In this document: in pieces, positions 33,750-42,074 of the stretch
How positions within the stretch are numbered: position 1 is the stretch's first letter
Layout: the number at the start of each line of letters is the position of its first letter
NCBI RefSeq assembly: GCF_044389085.1
Contig: NZ_JBIRXP010000005.1
Coordinates: forward strand, 1-64,000
DNA from: Isoptericola sp044389085
Lineage (GTDB): Bacteria > Actinomycetota > Actinomycetes > Actinomycetales > Cellulomonadaceae
Direction of reading: 5' to 3'
DNA length: 64,000 bases
Notes under the pieces: generated by a model
The model's database searches: none
Told to the model about the DNA's origin: nothing
Seen by the model: only the letters and a program-made list of their open reading frames with translations
Program-made: the position numbers and the translations under genes

Positions 33750-33810
33750 TTGTGAAGGACTTCACATGCCAGGAACGGCACGGTTCCGGGCCTTGTGACA
33801 GCCTTCACAA
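33750..33810 (+). promoter_or_regulatory. Two Rex operators upstream of the alcohol dehydrogenase
   Basis: TGTGAA-GGAC-TTCACA (within 33750-33767) is a perfect match to the Rex consensus TGTGAA-N4-TTCACA. A second site, TTGTGACAGCCTTCACAA (33793-33810), has one mismatched base per half. Their centres are 43 bases apart, about four helical turns. Rex senses the NADH/NAD+ ratio and represses fermentation and respiration genes. The rest of the 33631-33924 gap holds the adh promoter; TACCGT near 33845 is a possible -10. Confidence 0.85.
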
Positions 33811-33924
33811 GGGTTTCCGGCTGCACTCCCCACCACTTGTGCCTACCGTCGAGGTACCCAACAGATCGACCCAGCAGTTTCGACGTGGGGGCCGCCGTCC
33901 GCGGCCCGCGAGAGGGAGAAGCAG

Positions 33925-34956
33925 ATGAGCACCATGCAGGCCGCGGTCGTCCACTCGTTCACCGAGCCCCTGTCCGTCGAGGACCGCGAGGTCCCGGCGC
34001 CCGGCCCGCACGAGGCGCTGGTCAAGGTCGACTACACCGGCGTGTGCCACACCGACCTGCACGCCGCGCACGGCGACTGGCCGGTCAAGCCGACCCCGCC
34101 GTTCGTCCCCGGCCACGAGGGCGTCGGCCACGTCGTCGCCGTCGGCGACCAGGTGACCCGCGTCAAGGTCGGCGACACCGTCGGCAACGCCTGGCTGTGG
34201 AGCGCCTGCGGCGAGTGCGAGTACTGCGAGACCGGCTGGGAGACCCTCTGCCCGAACCAGAAGAACGGCGGCTACTCGGTCGACGGCTCCTTCGGCCAGT
34301 ACATGCTCGTCGACTCCCGGTACGCGCCCGTCATCCCCGACGGCGTCGAGCTCGCCGCCGTCGGCCCGATCCTGTGCGCCGGCGTCACGGTCTACAAGGG
34401 CCTCAAGATGACGGACACCCAGCCCGGCGAGTGGGTCCTGATCTCCGGCATCGGCGGCCTCGGGCACATCGCCGTGCAGTACGCGGTCGCGATGGGCCGC
34501 CGCGTCGCCGCGGTCGACGTCGACGACGCCAAGCTCGAGCTGGCCCGCAAGCACGGCGCCGAGGTGACCGTGAACGCCGCCACCTCCGCCGACGCGGCGG
34601 CCGAGCTGCAGGAGAAGACCGGCGGCGGCGTCCACGGCGCGCTCGTCACCGCGGTCAACGCCCACGCCTTCCCGCAGGCCGTCGGCGCGCTGCGCCGCGG
34701 CGGCACCGTCTCCCTGGTGGGGCTGCCCCCGGAGAAGTTCCCGCTGGACATCTTCACCACGGTGCTGTTCGGCCTCACCGTCCGCGGCTCGATCGTCGGC
34801 ACGCGCAAGGACATGGCGGAGGCCCTCGACTTCTTCGCCCGGGGCAAGATCGACCCGACCTACACCGTGCGTCCCCTCGGCGACATCAACGCGATCTTCG
34901 ACGAGATGATCGCCGGCAAGATCGACGGCCGGGTCGTCATGGACATGCGCAGCTGA
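33925..34956 (+). CDS. adhP: Zinc-dependent alcohol dehydrogenase (AdhP type)
   Basis: This enzyme interconverts alcohols and aldehydes with NAD, probably regenerating NAD+ under low oxygen. The 343 residues have the catalytic zinc region GVCHTDLHAAHGDWP and GHEGVG, the structural-zinc cysteines CGECEYCETGWETLC and the nucleotide fold GIGGLGHIAVQYA. GGGAG precedes the ATG. Two Rex operators upstream tie expression to the NADH/NAD+ ratio. A 22-bp hairpin ends the transcript. Confidence 0.94.
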   Translation: MSTMQAAVVHSFTEPLSVEDREVPAPGPHEALVKVDYTGVCHTDLHAAHGDWPVKPTPPFVPGHEGVGHVVAVGDQVTRVKVGDTVGNAWLWSACGECEYCETGWETLCPNQKNGGYSVDGSFGQYMLVDSRYAPVIPDGVELAAVGPILCAGVTVYKGLKMTDTQPGEWVLISGIGGLGHIAVQYAVAMGRRVAAVDVDDAKLELARKHGAEVTVNAATSADAAAELQEKTGGGVHGALVTAVNAHAFPQAVGALRRGGTVSLVGLPPEKFPLDIFTTVLFGLTVRGSIVGTRKDMAEALDFFARGKIDPTYTVRPLGDINAIFDEMIAGKIDGRVVMDMRS

Positions 34957-34967
34957 CCCGCACCCGT

Positions 34968-35012
34968 GCGCGACGAAGGCCCGGCGGCCAGGCCGCCGGG
35001 CCTTCGTCGCGC
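34968..35012. terminator. Very long bidirectional terminator hairpin
   Basis: Left arm 34968-34989 and right arm 34991-35012 are perfect 22-base reverse complements around a single base. It lies between convergent adhP and the Rieske gene, and can end transcription from both. Confidence 0.9.
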
Positions 35013-35013
35013 C

Positions 35014-35577
35014 TCAGGCGAGGACGACGTCCTCCCCCGAGACCTCGACCTGGATCGCCGGCAGGGGCTCGGGCGCCGGGCCACCGAGCACCGCGGCGTC
35101 GGTGAGCGCGTACCGCGACTGGTGGCAGGGGCACAGCAGCTCGCCCTCCCCCGGGGTGACCGTGCACCCGGCATGGGTGCAGATCGCGCTGAACGCGTGC
35201 ACCTCGCCCTGGGTCGGCTGCGTCACGAGCACGTCCTGCCCCCCGACCTTCGCCGCGACCGCACCGCCGACCGGCACGTCCGCGAGCGCCACGACGACGG
35301 TCCCCGCCCCCTCCGCGCTCGCGGAGGCCGCCGCGTCCTGAGGCGTCGGCCGCTGCTCGGCGCAGGCGGCGAGCACCCCGGCACCGGCGATCGCCCCCGC
35401 CGCCGCGCCCGTACCCCGCAGCAGCTGGCGGCGGGTCGGACCGCAGGCGCAGGCGGGTCCGTCGAGTGCGCCCGCCTCCCGGTCGTCGTCGGGCACCCGG
35501 GAGAGCGGGGACGTTCCGGGCTCGCGCCGGCCGGTCGACAGGCTGGTCGGCGGGCTGGTCGGCAGTCTGGTCGGCAT
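35014..35577 (-). CDS. Rieske [2Fe-2S] lipoprotein with Tat-like signal
   Basis: This 187-residue protein has the Rieske cluster ligands CTHAGC and CPCHQS (C-x-H and C-x2-H). A twin-arginine-like segment (TRRQLLRG) and a hydrophobic stretch end in a lipobox-like LAAC, so it is probably exported folded and lipid-anchored. It is an orphan Rieske protein, not a cytochrome bc1 subunit; its redox partner is unknown. GGAGG stands four bases before the ATG. The N-terminal region has repeated PTSPPTSL-type residues encoded by GGCTGGTCGG repeats. Confidence 0.85.
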   Translation of the reverse strand: MPTRLPTSPPTSLSTGRREPGTSPLSRVPDDDREAGALDGPACACGPTRRQLLRGTGAAAGAIAGAGVLAACAEQRPTPQDAAASASAEGAGTVVVALADVPVGGAVAAKVGGQDVLVTQPTQGEVHAFSAICTHAGCTVTPGEGELLCPCHQSRYALTDAAVLGGPAPEPLPAIQVEVSGEDVVLA

Positions 35578-35656
35578 CGCGCCTCCGGTGGGTCGGGCCT
35601 CGGGCGGCCGGACGCTTCCGCTGACGGCGCCACCGAGGAGTGGGAGCATCATCATC

Positions 35657-36079
35657 ATGGACTCCTCCCAGGGCGCCGTGCCACCGCGGCCGAGGCCCAC
35701 GCCGGCGGCCCGCCCGCCCGTGGCACGCGGCTGGCGGCTCGCCGCGGCCCTCGCCGTCCTCGTCTCCGCCGTCGTCCACGTCGTCCTGTACGTCGACGGC
35801 TACGACACCATCGCCGTCGTCGGGCCCCTCTTCCTGCTCAACGCCGTGGCCGGGATCGTGCTGGCCGCCCTCCTGGTGGTCTGGCGGCACTGGCTGCCGC
35901 TGGTGGGCGGGATCGGCTTCGGCGGCCTGACCCTGCTCGCGTTCGTGCTCTCGACGACGGTCGGCTTCTACGGCGTGAACGAGACCTTCGCGGGCACCAC
36001 CGAGATCGTCGCGGCCGCGGCCGAGGTGGTCGCGGTGGTGGCGTCGGCCGTGGCGCTGCTGCGGGAGTACGTGCGCTGA
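35657..36079 (+). CDS. Small integral membrane protein
   Basis: The function is not recognised. The 140 residues have a proline-rich cytoplasmic N-terminus and four predicted hydrophobic segments (ALAVLVSAVVHVVLYV, VVGPLFLLNAVAGIVLAALLV, GGIGFGGLTLLAFVL, IVAAAAEVVAVVASAVALL). The first starts with a conserved-looking VHVVLY, reminiscent of other small four-helix actinobacterial membrane proteins. It is divergent from the Rieske gene (79-base gap), so the two may be functionally linked. I chose the ATG at 35657 after GGGAG. Confidence 0.6.
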   Translation: MDSSQGAVPPRPRPTPAARPPVARGWRLAAALAVLVSAVVHVVLYVDGYDTIAVVGPLFLLNAVAGIVLAALLVVWRHWLPLVGGIGFGGLTLLAFVLSTTVGFYGVNETFAGTTEIVAAAAEVVAVVASAVALLREYVR

Positions 36080-36121
36080 CGGACCTGTGGAGAGCGGGCG
36101 CACACCGTCGGCGGATCCCCC

Positions 36122-36127
36122 TACGAT
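36122..36127 (+). promoter_or_regulatory. -10 hexamer for the RecQ-like gene, predicted leaderless start
   Basis: TACGAT ends seven bases before the GTG at 36135. Confidence 0.5.
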
Positions 36128-36134
36128 CGAGGAC

Positions 36135-38552
36135 GTGAGCCACCCCGACGACCCGTACGCCGACCTCGTGTTCGACCCGACGGACGAGGACGTCCCGCCG
36201 CCCGACGACCTGGCGCCCGAGCCCGAGCACGGGCCGCCCGCCCCGGTGCCGGCCCCCTCCGCGGCGGGCCGGGCGGACGCTCCCGCCCCGGACGCCGCCA
36301 TGCGGGCCAAGCTCGCGATGCTGCGCGGCCTGCTCGACAGCGCCGGCGAGGGCGGGGGCACGCTGCGCGAGCAGGCCGAGGAGTCGTTGCGTGCCCTGGT
36401 CGGCCGTGACGACGCGACGCTGCGGGAGGACCAGTGGCGGGCCATCGAGGCCCTGGTCGCGTTCCGCCGACGCGCGCTCGTCGTGCAGCGCACGGGATGG
36501 GGCAAGTCCGCCGTCTACTTCGTCGCCACGTCCCTCCTGCGGTCCCGCGGTGCCGGGCCGACCGTCATCGTGTCGCCGCTCCTGGCGCTCATGCGTGACC
36601 AGATCGCGGCCGCCGCCCGTGCCGGGATCCGCGCCGTGACGATCAACTCCTCCAACGTCACCGAGTGGGACCAGGTGCACGCGGCCATCGCGGCGGGCGA
36701 GGTCGACGTGCTCCTGTGCTCCCCCGAGCGGCTCAACAACCCTGCCTTCCGCGACGAGGTGCTCCCCCGCCTCGCGGCCGACGCCGGCCTGGTCGTGATC
36801 GACGAGGCGCACTGCATCTCCGACTGGGGCCACGACTTCCGGCCCGACTACCGCCGCATCCGCACCCTGCTCGCCGACCTGCCCCCGGGGATCCCCGTGC
36901 TCGCCACCACGGCCACGGCCAACGCCCGCGTCACCGCCGACGTCGCCGAGCAGCTGGGCGTGCACGGAGCCGCTGACGATGCCGGCGGCGACGCCGGCGA
37001 GGTGCTCGTGCTGCGCGGCGGCCTCGACCGCGAGTCGCTGCACCTGGCGGTGCTCGAGCTGCCCGACCAGCCCACGCGCGTGGCGTGGCTCGTCGAGGCC
37101 CTGCAGGACGTCGAGGGGTCGGGGATCGTCTACTGCCTCACGGTCTCGGCCGCCGAGCAGGTCGCCGAGCAGCTGCGCGGTGCGGGTCTCGCGGTCGCCG
37201 CGTACACCGGCCGCACCGACCCCACCCAGCGCGAGCAGCTCGAGGAGGACCTCAAGGAGAACCGGGTCAAGGCCCTCGTCGCGACGTCCGCGCTCGGCAT
37301 GGGGTTCGACAAGCCCGACCTCGCCTTCGTCGTGCACCTCGGCGCGCCGTCCTCCCCCATCGCGTACTACCAGCAGGTGGGCCGCGCCGGCCGCGGCGTG
37401 GACGACGCCGTGGTGGTCCTGCTGCCCGGTCAGGAGGACCGGGCGATCTGGGACTGGTTCGGGTCGCAGGCGTTCCCCGCCGAGCCCCAGGTCCGGGCGA
37501 CGCTCGCCGCGCTCTCGGCGGGAGAGGGAGCGCAGTCGACGGCGGCGCTGGAGACGCAGGTCGACCTCAAGCGGTCCCGGCTCGAGACGATGCTCAAGGT
37601 GCTCGACGTCGACGGCGCGGTGCGCCGCGTGCAGGGCGGATGGGTCGCCACGGGCACGCCGTGGGGGTACGACGCCGAGCGGTACGCGCGCGTGGAGGCC
37701 ACCCGCGAGGCGGAGCAGCAGGCGATGGTCGACTACGTGGCGACGTCGGGGTGCCGGATGGCGTACCTGCGCGCCCAGCTCGACGACCCCGAGCTGCCCG
37801 AGGGCTGGCAGTGCGGCCGCTGCGACCGCTGCGGCGGGGTCACGCTGCCCGCGGTGCCCGATGCCGAGGCGGTCGCCGCCGCGCGGGCCGACATGGACCG
37901 CCCGGGCGTCGAGGTCGGCCCGCGGGCGATGTGGCCGTCCGGGCTGGCCGCGCTCGGGCTGGACCTCAAGGGCAAGATCGCGCCCGACGAGCGCGCCGAG
38001 CCCGGCCGCGCGGTGGCGCGGCTCGACGGACTGGGCTGGTCCGGGCCGCTGCGGGACCTCTTCGCGCCGGGCGCCGCCGACGGCGAGGTGCCGGTGCCGC
38101 TGCGGCACGCCGCCGCGCGGGTCCTGGACGACTGGGACGCGATCCGCCCCGAGGGTGCCGACGGCAGCGACGAGCCGGCCGCGAAGGGTGGCCGCCGCAC
38201 GACGATCGAAGGGGTCGTGGCGGTGCGGTCCACCACGCGACCGCAGCTGACGTACCACCTGGCGTCCGGGCTGGCCGCCTACCTGGGGGTGCCGCTCATC
38301 GGCGCGGTCGGCCCGACCGCGGGCACGGAGCAGCCCGACCGGCACGACGTGAACTCGGCGATGCGGCTGGCGGGGGTGGCGCGCCGCCTGCGGCTGGAGC
38401 TGGGCGACGCCGCCCTGGGCGGGCTGCCCGGGCGCACGGTGCTGCTGGTGGACGACTGGACCGAGTCCGGCTGGACGCTCACGGTCGCCGCGCGGCTGCT
38501 GCGCCAGGCCGGGGCCGCGGCCGTGCACCCGTTCGTGCTCGGGGTGCGCTGA
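36135..38552 (+). CDS. RecQ-like DNA helicase fused to a phosphoribosyltransferase-like domain
   Basis: The 805-residue protein has an acidic, proline-rich N-terminus and then a RecQ-type superfamily 2 helicase: Walker A QRTGWGKS (about 118-125), DEAH box VIDEAHCISDWGHDF (about 220), LATTATAN, and helicase C motifs (ALGMGFDKPDL, YYQQVGRAGR). A zinc-binding CGRCDRCGG lies near 558. The last 160 residues do not look like RQC or HRDC; instead LLVDDWTESGWT (about 770-781) matches the PRPP-loop of type I phosphoribosyltransferases such as ComF. The helicase is likely in DNA repair; the role of the tail is unknown. Confidence 0.88.
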   Translation: MSHPDDPYADLVFDPTDEDVPPPDDLAPEPEHGPPAPVPAPSAAGRADAPAPDAAMRAKLAMLRGLLDSAGEGGGTLREQAEESLRALVGRDDATLREDQWRAIEALVAFRRRALVVQRTGWGKSAVYFVATSLLRSRGAGPTVIVSPLLALMRDQIAAAARAGIRAVTINSSNVTEWDQVHAAIAAGEVDVLLCSPERLNNPAFRDEVLPRLAADAGLVVIDEAHCISDWGHDFRPDYRRIRTLLADLPPGIPVLATTATANARVTADVAEQLGVHGAADDAGGDAGEVLVLRGGLDRESLHLAVLELPDQPTRVAWLVEALQDVEGSGIVYCLTVSAAEQVAEQLRGAGLAVAAYTGRTDPTQREQLEEDLKENRVKALVATSALGMGFDKPDLAFVVHLGAPSSPIAYYQQVGRAGRGVDDAVVVLLPGQEDRAIWDWFGSQAFPAEPQVRATLAALSAGEGAQSTAALETQVDLKRSRLETMLKVLDVDGAVRRVQGGWVATGTPWGYDAERYARVEATREAEQQAMVDYVATSGCRMAYLRAQLDDPELPEGWQCGRCDRCGGVTLPAVPDAEAVAAARADMDRPGVEVGPRAMWPSGLAALGLDLKGKIAPDERAEPGRAVARLDGLGWSGPLRDLFAPGAADGEVPVPLRHAAARVLDDWDAIRPEGADGSDEPAAKGGRRTTIEGVVAVRSTTRPQLTYHLASGLAAYLGVPLIGAVGPTAGTEQPDRHDVNSAMRLAGVARRLRLELGDAALGGLPGRTVLLVDDWTESGWTLTVAARLLRQAGAAAVHPFVLGVR

Positions 38553-38555
38553 CGC

Positions 38556-38570
38556 GCTGCCGGCGGCAGC
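38556..38570 (+). terminator. Short hairpin between the convergent helicase genes
   Basis: GCTGCC and GGCAGC pair around GGC, four bases past the RecQ-like stop and before the SNF2 stop on the other strand. Confidence 0.4.
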
Positions 38571-38597
38571 CGCGACCGGCGGGCTCGCGACGGTGGG

Positions 38598-41500
38598 TCA
38601 GCCGTCGAGCAGGCCGCGCACGTCGTCGGCCGCCAGCGTCCGGGCGAACGTGCCCGCCGCGTCGTCGAGCACGGCGTCGAACAGCGCGGCCTTGCGTCGC
38701 GCCAGCGCCATGACCTTCTCCTCGATCGTGTCCTGCGCCACCAGGCGTGTCACGACGACGTTGCGGGTCTGCCCGATGCGGTGGGTACGGTCCACGGCCT
38801 GCGCCTCCGTGGCGGGGTTCCACCAGGGGTCGAGCAGGTAGACGTAGTCGGCCTCGGTGAGGTTGAGCCCGACCCCGCCCGCCTTGAGCGAGATGAGGAA
38901 CACCGGGGCGTCACCGTCCTTGAAGGCCCGCACGACGTCGGCGCGCCTCCGGGTGGCGCCGTCGAGGTAGACGACGGGCAGGCCGGCGGCGGCGCAGCGC
39001 TGCTCGACGCGCCGCAGGAACGACGTGAACTGCGAGAAGACGAGCGCCCGGTGCCCCTCGGCCGCGATCTCGGTCAGCTCGTCGGTCACCACGTCGAGCT
39101 TCGCGGAGCCGACGCCCGCGTACGCGTCGTCGAGCAGGGAGGCGTCGAGGGCCAGACGCCGCAGCGTCGTCAGCGACCGGAAGATCGCCACCCGGTTCGC
39201 GTCGAAGTCCTCGAGCAGCCCGAGCAGGCGTTGCCGCTCGCGCTGCAGATGGGTGTCGTAGACCCTGCGGTGGTCCAGGGTGAGGGGCACGCGCAGCACG
39301 CGCTCGGTGCGCTCGGGCAGCTCGGGCGCGACCTGCTCCTTCGTGCGGCGCAGCACGAGCGGGCGGATGCGGCGCTTGAGCCGGGCGAGCGCACGGTTGC
39401 CGGCCGCGACCACCTGCGGGTCGTCGTCGGTGGCCGCCGCGTCGACGAGCCGCGCCGTCTCCGCCTTGAAGCGGTGCATCGAGGGGTACAGCCCGGGCGC
39501 GACGATCGCGAGCGCGGCCCAGAGCTCCATGAGGTTGTTCTCGAGCGGCGTGCCGGTGATGGCGAGCTTGAAGGGCGCGCGCAGGAGCCGAGCCGTCTCG
39601 TGGGCCCGGGTGCGCGGGTTCTTCGCCACCTGTGCCTCGTCGAGGACCAGGCCGCTCCACTCGAGGGCGTCGAACGCGTCGAACTCCAGGCGGAAGACCG
39701 CGTACGACGTGACGACCAGGTCGGCGCCTGAGGCGAGGTCGGCCAGCCCGGTCCCCAGGGTGCGCGCCGTGGCCGGCATCGCGGCCACCCGCAGGCCGGG
39801 GGCGAAGCGTGCCGCCTCGTCGACCCAGTTGCCGACCACCGAGGCCGGGGCGACGACCACGAACGGCGGCGCACCGGGGTCCTGGGCCCGGGCGTGCGCG
39901 AGGAACGTCAGCGTCTCGAGCGTCTTGCCGAGCCCCATGTCGTCGGCCAGGATGCCGCCGAGCCCGTGGCGCCACAGGAACGCCAGCCACTCGAACGCCT
40001 CCCGCTGGTACGGACGCAGCTCGGCACGGATCCCGTCGGGCACGTCGACCGGGTCCGCGACCCGGTCCCCCGCGGCGAGCGCCCGCAGGCCTGCCAACGA
40101 CCGCCGCCACGCCTCGGCCGCCTCGACGACGTCCGCCACGTCCTCGAGCTCGCCCCAGAGGTGGGCGTCGTAGCGGCTGACCCGTGCCTTGCCCGGTCGG
40201 TCGCTCAACGCGGTGGCCTCGGTGATGAGGTCGCGCAGCCGCCCCAGCACCGGCTGGTCGAGCCGGAGCCACGAGCCGTCGACGAGCAGGAGCCGCGTGT
40301 CCCCGCGAGCGAGGGCGGTGAACAGCCGGGCGAAGGGGATCGCCTTGCCGCCCACCGACACCGAGATCCCCAGGTCGAGCCAGTCGGCGTCCCCGGAGGG
40401 CGCGCCGGACACCACGACCCGGGGCGCGGCGTCGAGGTGCAGGTAGTGCGGCACGTCGCCGGCCTCGACGCGCACGTCGGCTGCCCCGGCCAGCGCGGGG
40501 AGCACGCTGTGGGCGAGGTCGAGGGCGTCCAGGCCCTTGAGCTCGGTCCGGGCGGCGAGGTCGAAGCGCTCGAACCCGGGCACGCCCCGGACGGTCGCCT
40601 GCGCCTTGGCGAGGATCTCGGCCTCCGCGTCCGGGTCCCGGACCGGGTCGGAGGCGGCCCCGTCGAGCGGGACACGGCGCGCCGGGCCGCCGGCCGGCGC
40701 AGCGTACTCGAACGACCAGGACAGGCGCGCGTGCTCCGGCGACACGAAGGCCACGCCCGCGACGAGCACCGGACGCGGCGGGTCAGGCAGCTCGACGGAG
40801 CCGTCCGACACGACGCGCGCGGCCCGGCGCAGCACGGGGAGGTGCTCGGCGAACAGCTCCGCCACGTCGTCGCCGGGCACCTCCACCCGGCCCACGACCA
40901 CGAGCTCCCGCGCGGCGTCGGACAGCCGCCGCGAGGTCGGCCCCAACCGCAGCACCGTCCGCCGGTCCCGGGCCTCGACCGCGTACAGGCCCGTGTCGCC
41001 CACCGTGCCCAGCGGCGCCCCGGGTGCCGCGTCGACGCCGTCGAAGGTCACGACCGGGTCGAGGCGCACCCCGACCGCGCCGCCCTCGTACGAGTCGCCG
41101 TCGACCGTGCCGCCGCCGACCGCACCGACCTGCAGGCGGAGCTGCGCCGCACCCGCCAGCAGCACCTCGTCTCGGGTCCCGTGCGCGACGAGGGGGATCT
41201 CCAGCTCCGCGGCCTCGGCGAGCAGCGCCCACAGCCCGCGCCCGCCGGCCGCCAGGGACCGCCACGCGCGCCGGCCGCGGCCGAACCCCCCGCCGTCGGC
41301 GAGGGCGGAGCCGAGGTCCGCGAACCAGCGGCGCACCTCGGGCGCCGGGGTGGCCCGCACGTCGGCGAACGCGTACAGCCCGGTGGCCAGCGCCTCCCAG
41401 CTCGCCTCCGGGGCCACCTTCCACCCGTTGCGCCCCTGGACGACCGGCCGGACGGACAGCTCCTGGGGCTGCCCGCCGAACGCCTCGTCGAGCCGGAACC

Positions 41501-41966
41501 GCAGCCCGACCGGGAGCACGCCGCCGCGGCCGGCGCCACGTCCGGTGCCGACGTGCGCGCCGGGGTCCGAGGCGCCCGCCACCGCGGCGAGGCGCCCGCG
41601 CCAGCCGACGGCCGCCCCGTCCTGCGCGTCGTCGTCATCGGGGCCCGCCGCGCCGGCGGCGTCGGGCGCCGCGCCGACGTGCAGCAGCAGGGCCGCCACA
41701 TGCTTGCAGTCCGCGCCCACCGGGCAGCTGCACGTCGAGGACCCGTAGGCGTACCGCCCGTCGCCCCCGACCGTGAACGTCACCCGGCAGGCGTACGGCT
41801 GGGCGCCGCTCCCCGCGACCCGCGCGGTGAGCGTCCGGGCGCCGGTGTCCCAGTGCCACGTCCGGACCATGCCCGCGCGCTGGTACCCCTGGGCGCGACG
41901 GAACGCCGCGCTCCCGACGAGGTCGCCCACCACCACCGGGTCGAGGCGAGGGGGCAGCGCGGGCAT
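38598..41966 (-). CDS. SWIM zinc finger / SNF2-family helicase
   Basis: The 1122-residue protein begins with a SWIM zinc finger (CSCPVGADCKH, about 75-86), followed by a long bacterial SNF2-associated region, then a SNF2 ATPase: DDMGLGKT (about 675), LDEAQVAKN (DEAQ box) and TGTPLENNL, and helicase C ending DRTHRIGQTRNV (about 1063). It is an HepA/RapA-like translocase that may remodel nucleic acid-protein complexes. I chose the ATG at 41966; the frame is open upstream without similarity. It converges on the RecQ-like gene, 45 bases away. Confidence 0.9.
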   Translation of the reverse strand: MPALPPRLDPVVVGDLVGSAAFRRAQGYQRAGMVRTWHWDTGARTLTARVAGSGAQPYACRVTFTVGGDGRYAYGSSTCSCPVGADCKHVAALLLHVGAAPDAAGAAGPDDDDAQDGAAVGWRGRLAAVAGASDPGAHVGTGRGAGRGGVLPVGLRFRLDEAFGGQPQELSVRPVVQGRNGWKVAPEASWEALATGLYAFADVRATPAPEVRRWFADLGSALADGGGFGRGRRAWRSLAAGGRGLWALLAEAAELEIPLVAHGTRDEVLLAGAAQLRLQVGAVGGGTVDGDSYEGGAVGVRLDPVVTFDGVDAAPGAPLGTVGDTGLYAVEARDRRTVLRLGPTSRRLSDAARELVVVGRVEVPGDDVAELFAEHLPVLRRAARVVSDGSVELPDPPRPVLVAGVAFVSPEHARLSWSFEYAAPAGGPARRVPLDGAASDPVRDPDAEAEILAKAQATVRGVPGFERFDLAARTELKGLDALDLAHSVLPALAGAADVRVEAGDVPHYLHLDAAPRVVVSGAPSGDADWLDLGISVSVGGKAIPFARLFTALARGDTRLLLVDGSWLRLDQPVLGRLRDLITEATALSDRPGKARVSRYDAHLWGELEDVADVVEAAEAWRRSLAGLRALAAGDRVADPVDVPDGIRAELRPYQREAFEWLAFLWRHGLGGILADDMGLGKTLETLTFLAHARAQDPGAPPFVVVAPASVVGNWVDEAARFAPGLRVAAMPATARTLGTGLADLASGADLVVTSYAVFRLEFDAFDALEWSGLVLDEAQVAKNPRTRAHETARLLRAPFKLAITGTPLENNLMELWAALAIVAPGLYPSMHRFKAETARLVDAAATDDDPQVVAAGNRALARLKRRIRPLVLRRTKEQVAPELPERTERVLRVPLTLDHRRVYDTHLQRERQRLLGLLEDFDANRVAIFRSLTTLRRLALDASLLDDAYAGVGSAKLDVVTDELTEIAAEGHRALVFSQFTSFLRRVEQRCAAAGLPVVYLDGATRRRADVVRAFKDGDAPVFLISLKAGGVGLNLTEADYVYLLDPWWNPATEAQAVDRTHRIGQTRNVVVTRLVAQDTIEEKVMALARRKAALFDAVLDDAAGTFARTLAADDVRGLLDG

Positions 41967-42074
41967 GCGTCCATGCTCGCACGCGCCCCCGACGCGCCCC
42001 GCCCGCGCGGCCGTCAGCCCGTTTGGCACACTATTCCGGCCGGGGCCACGGGCGCCGTCGGTCGGCGGGAGGGG

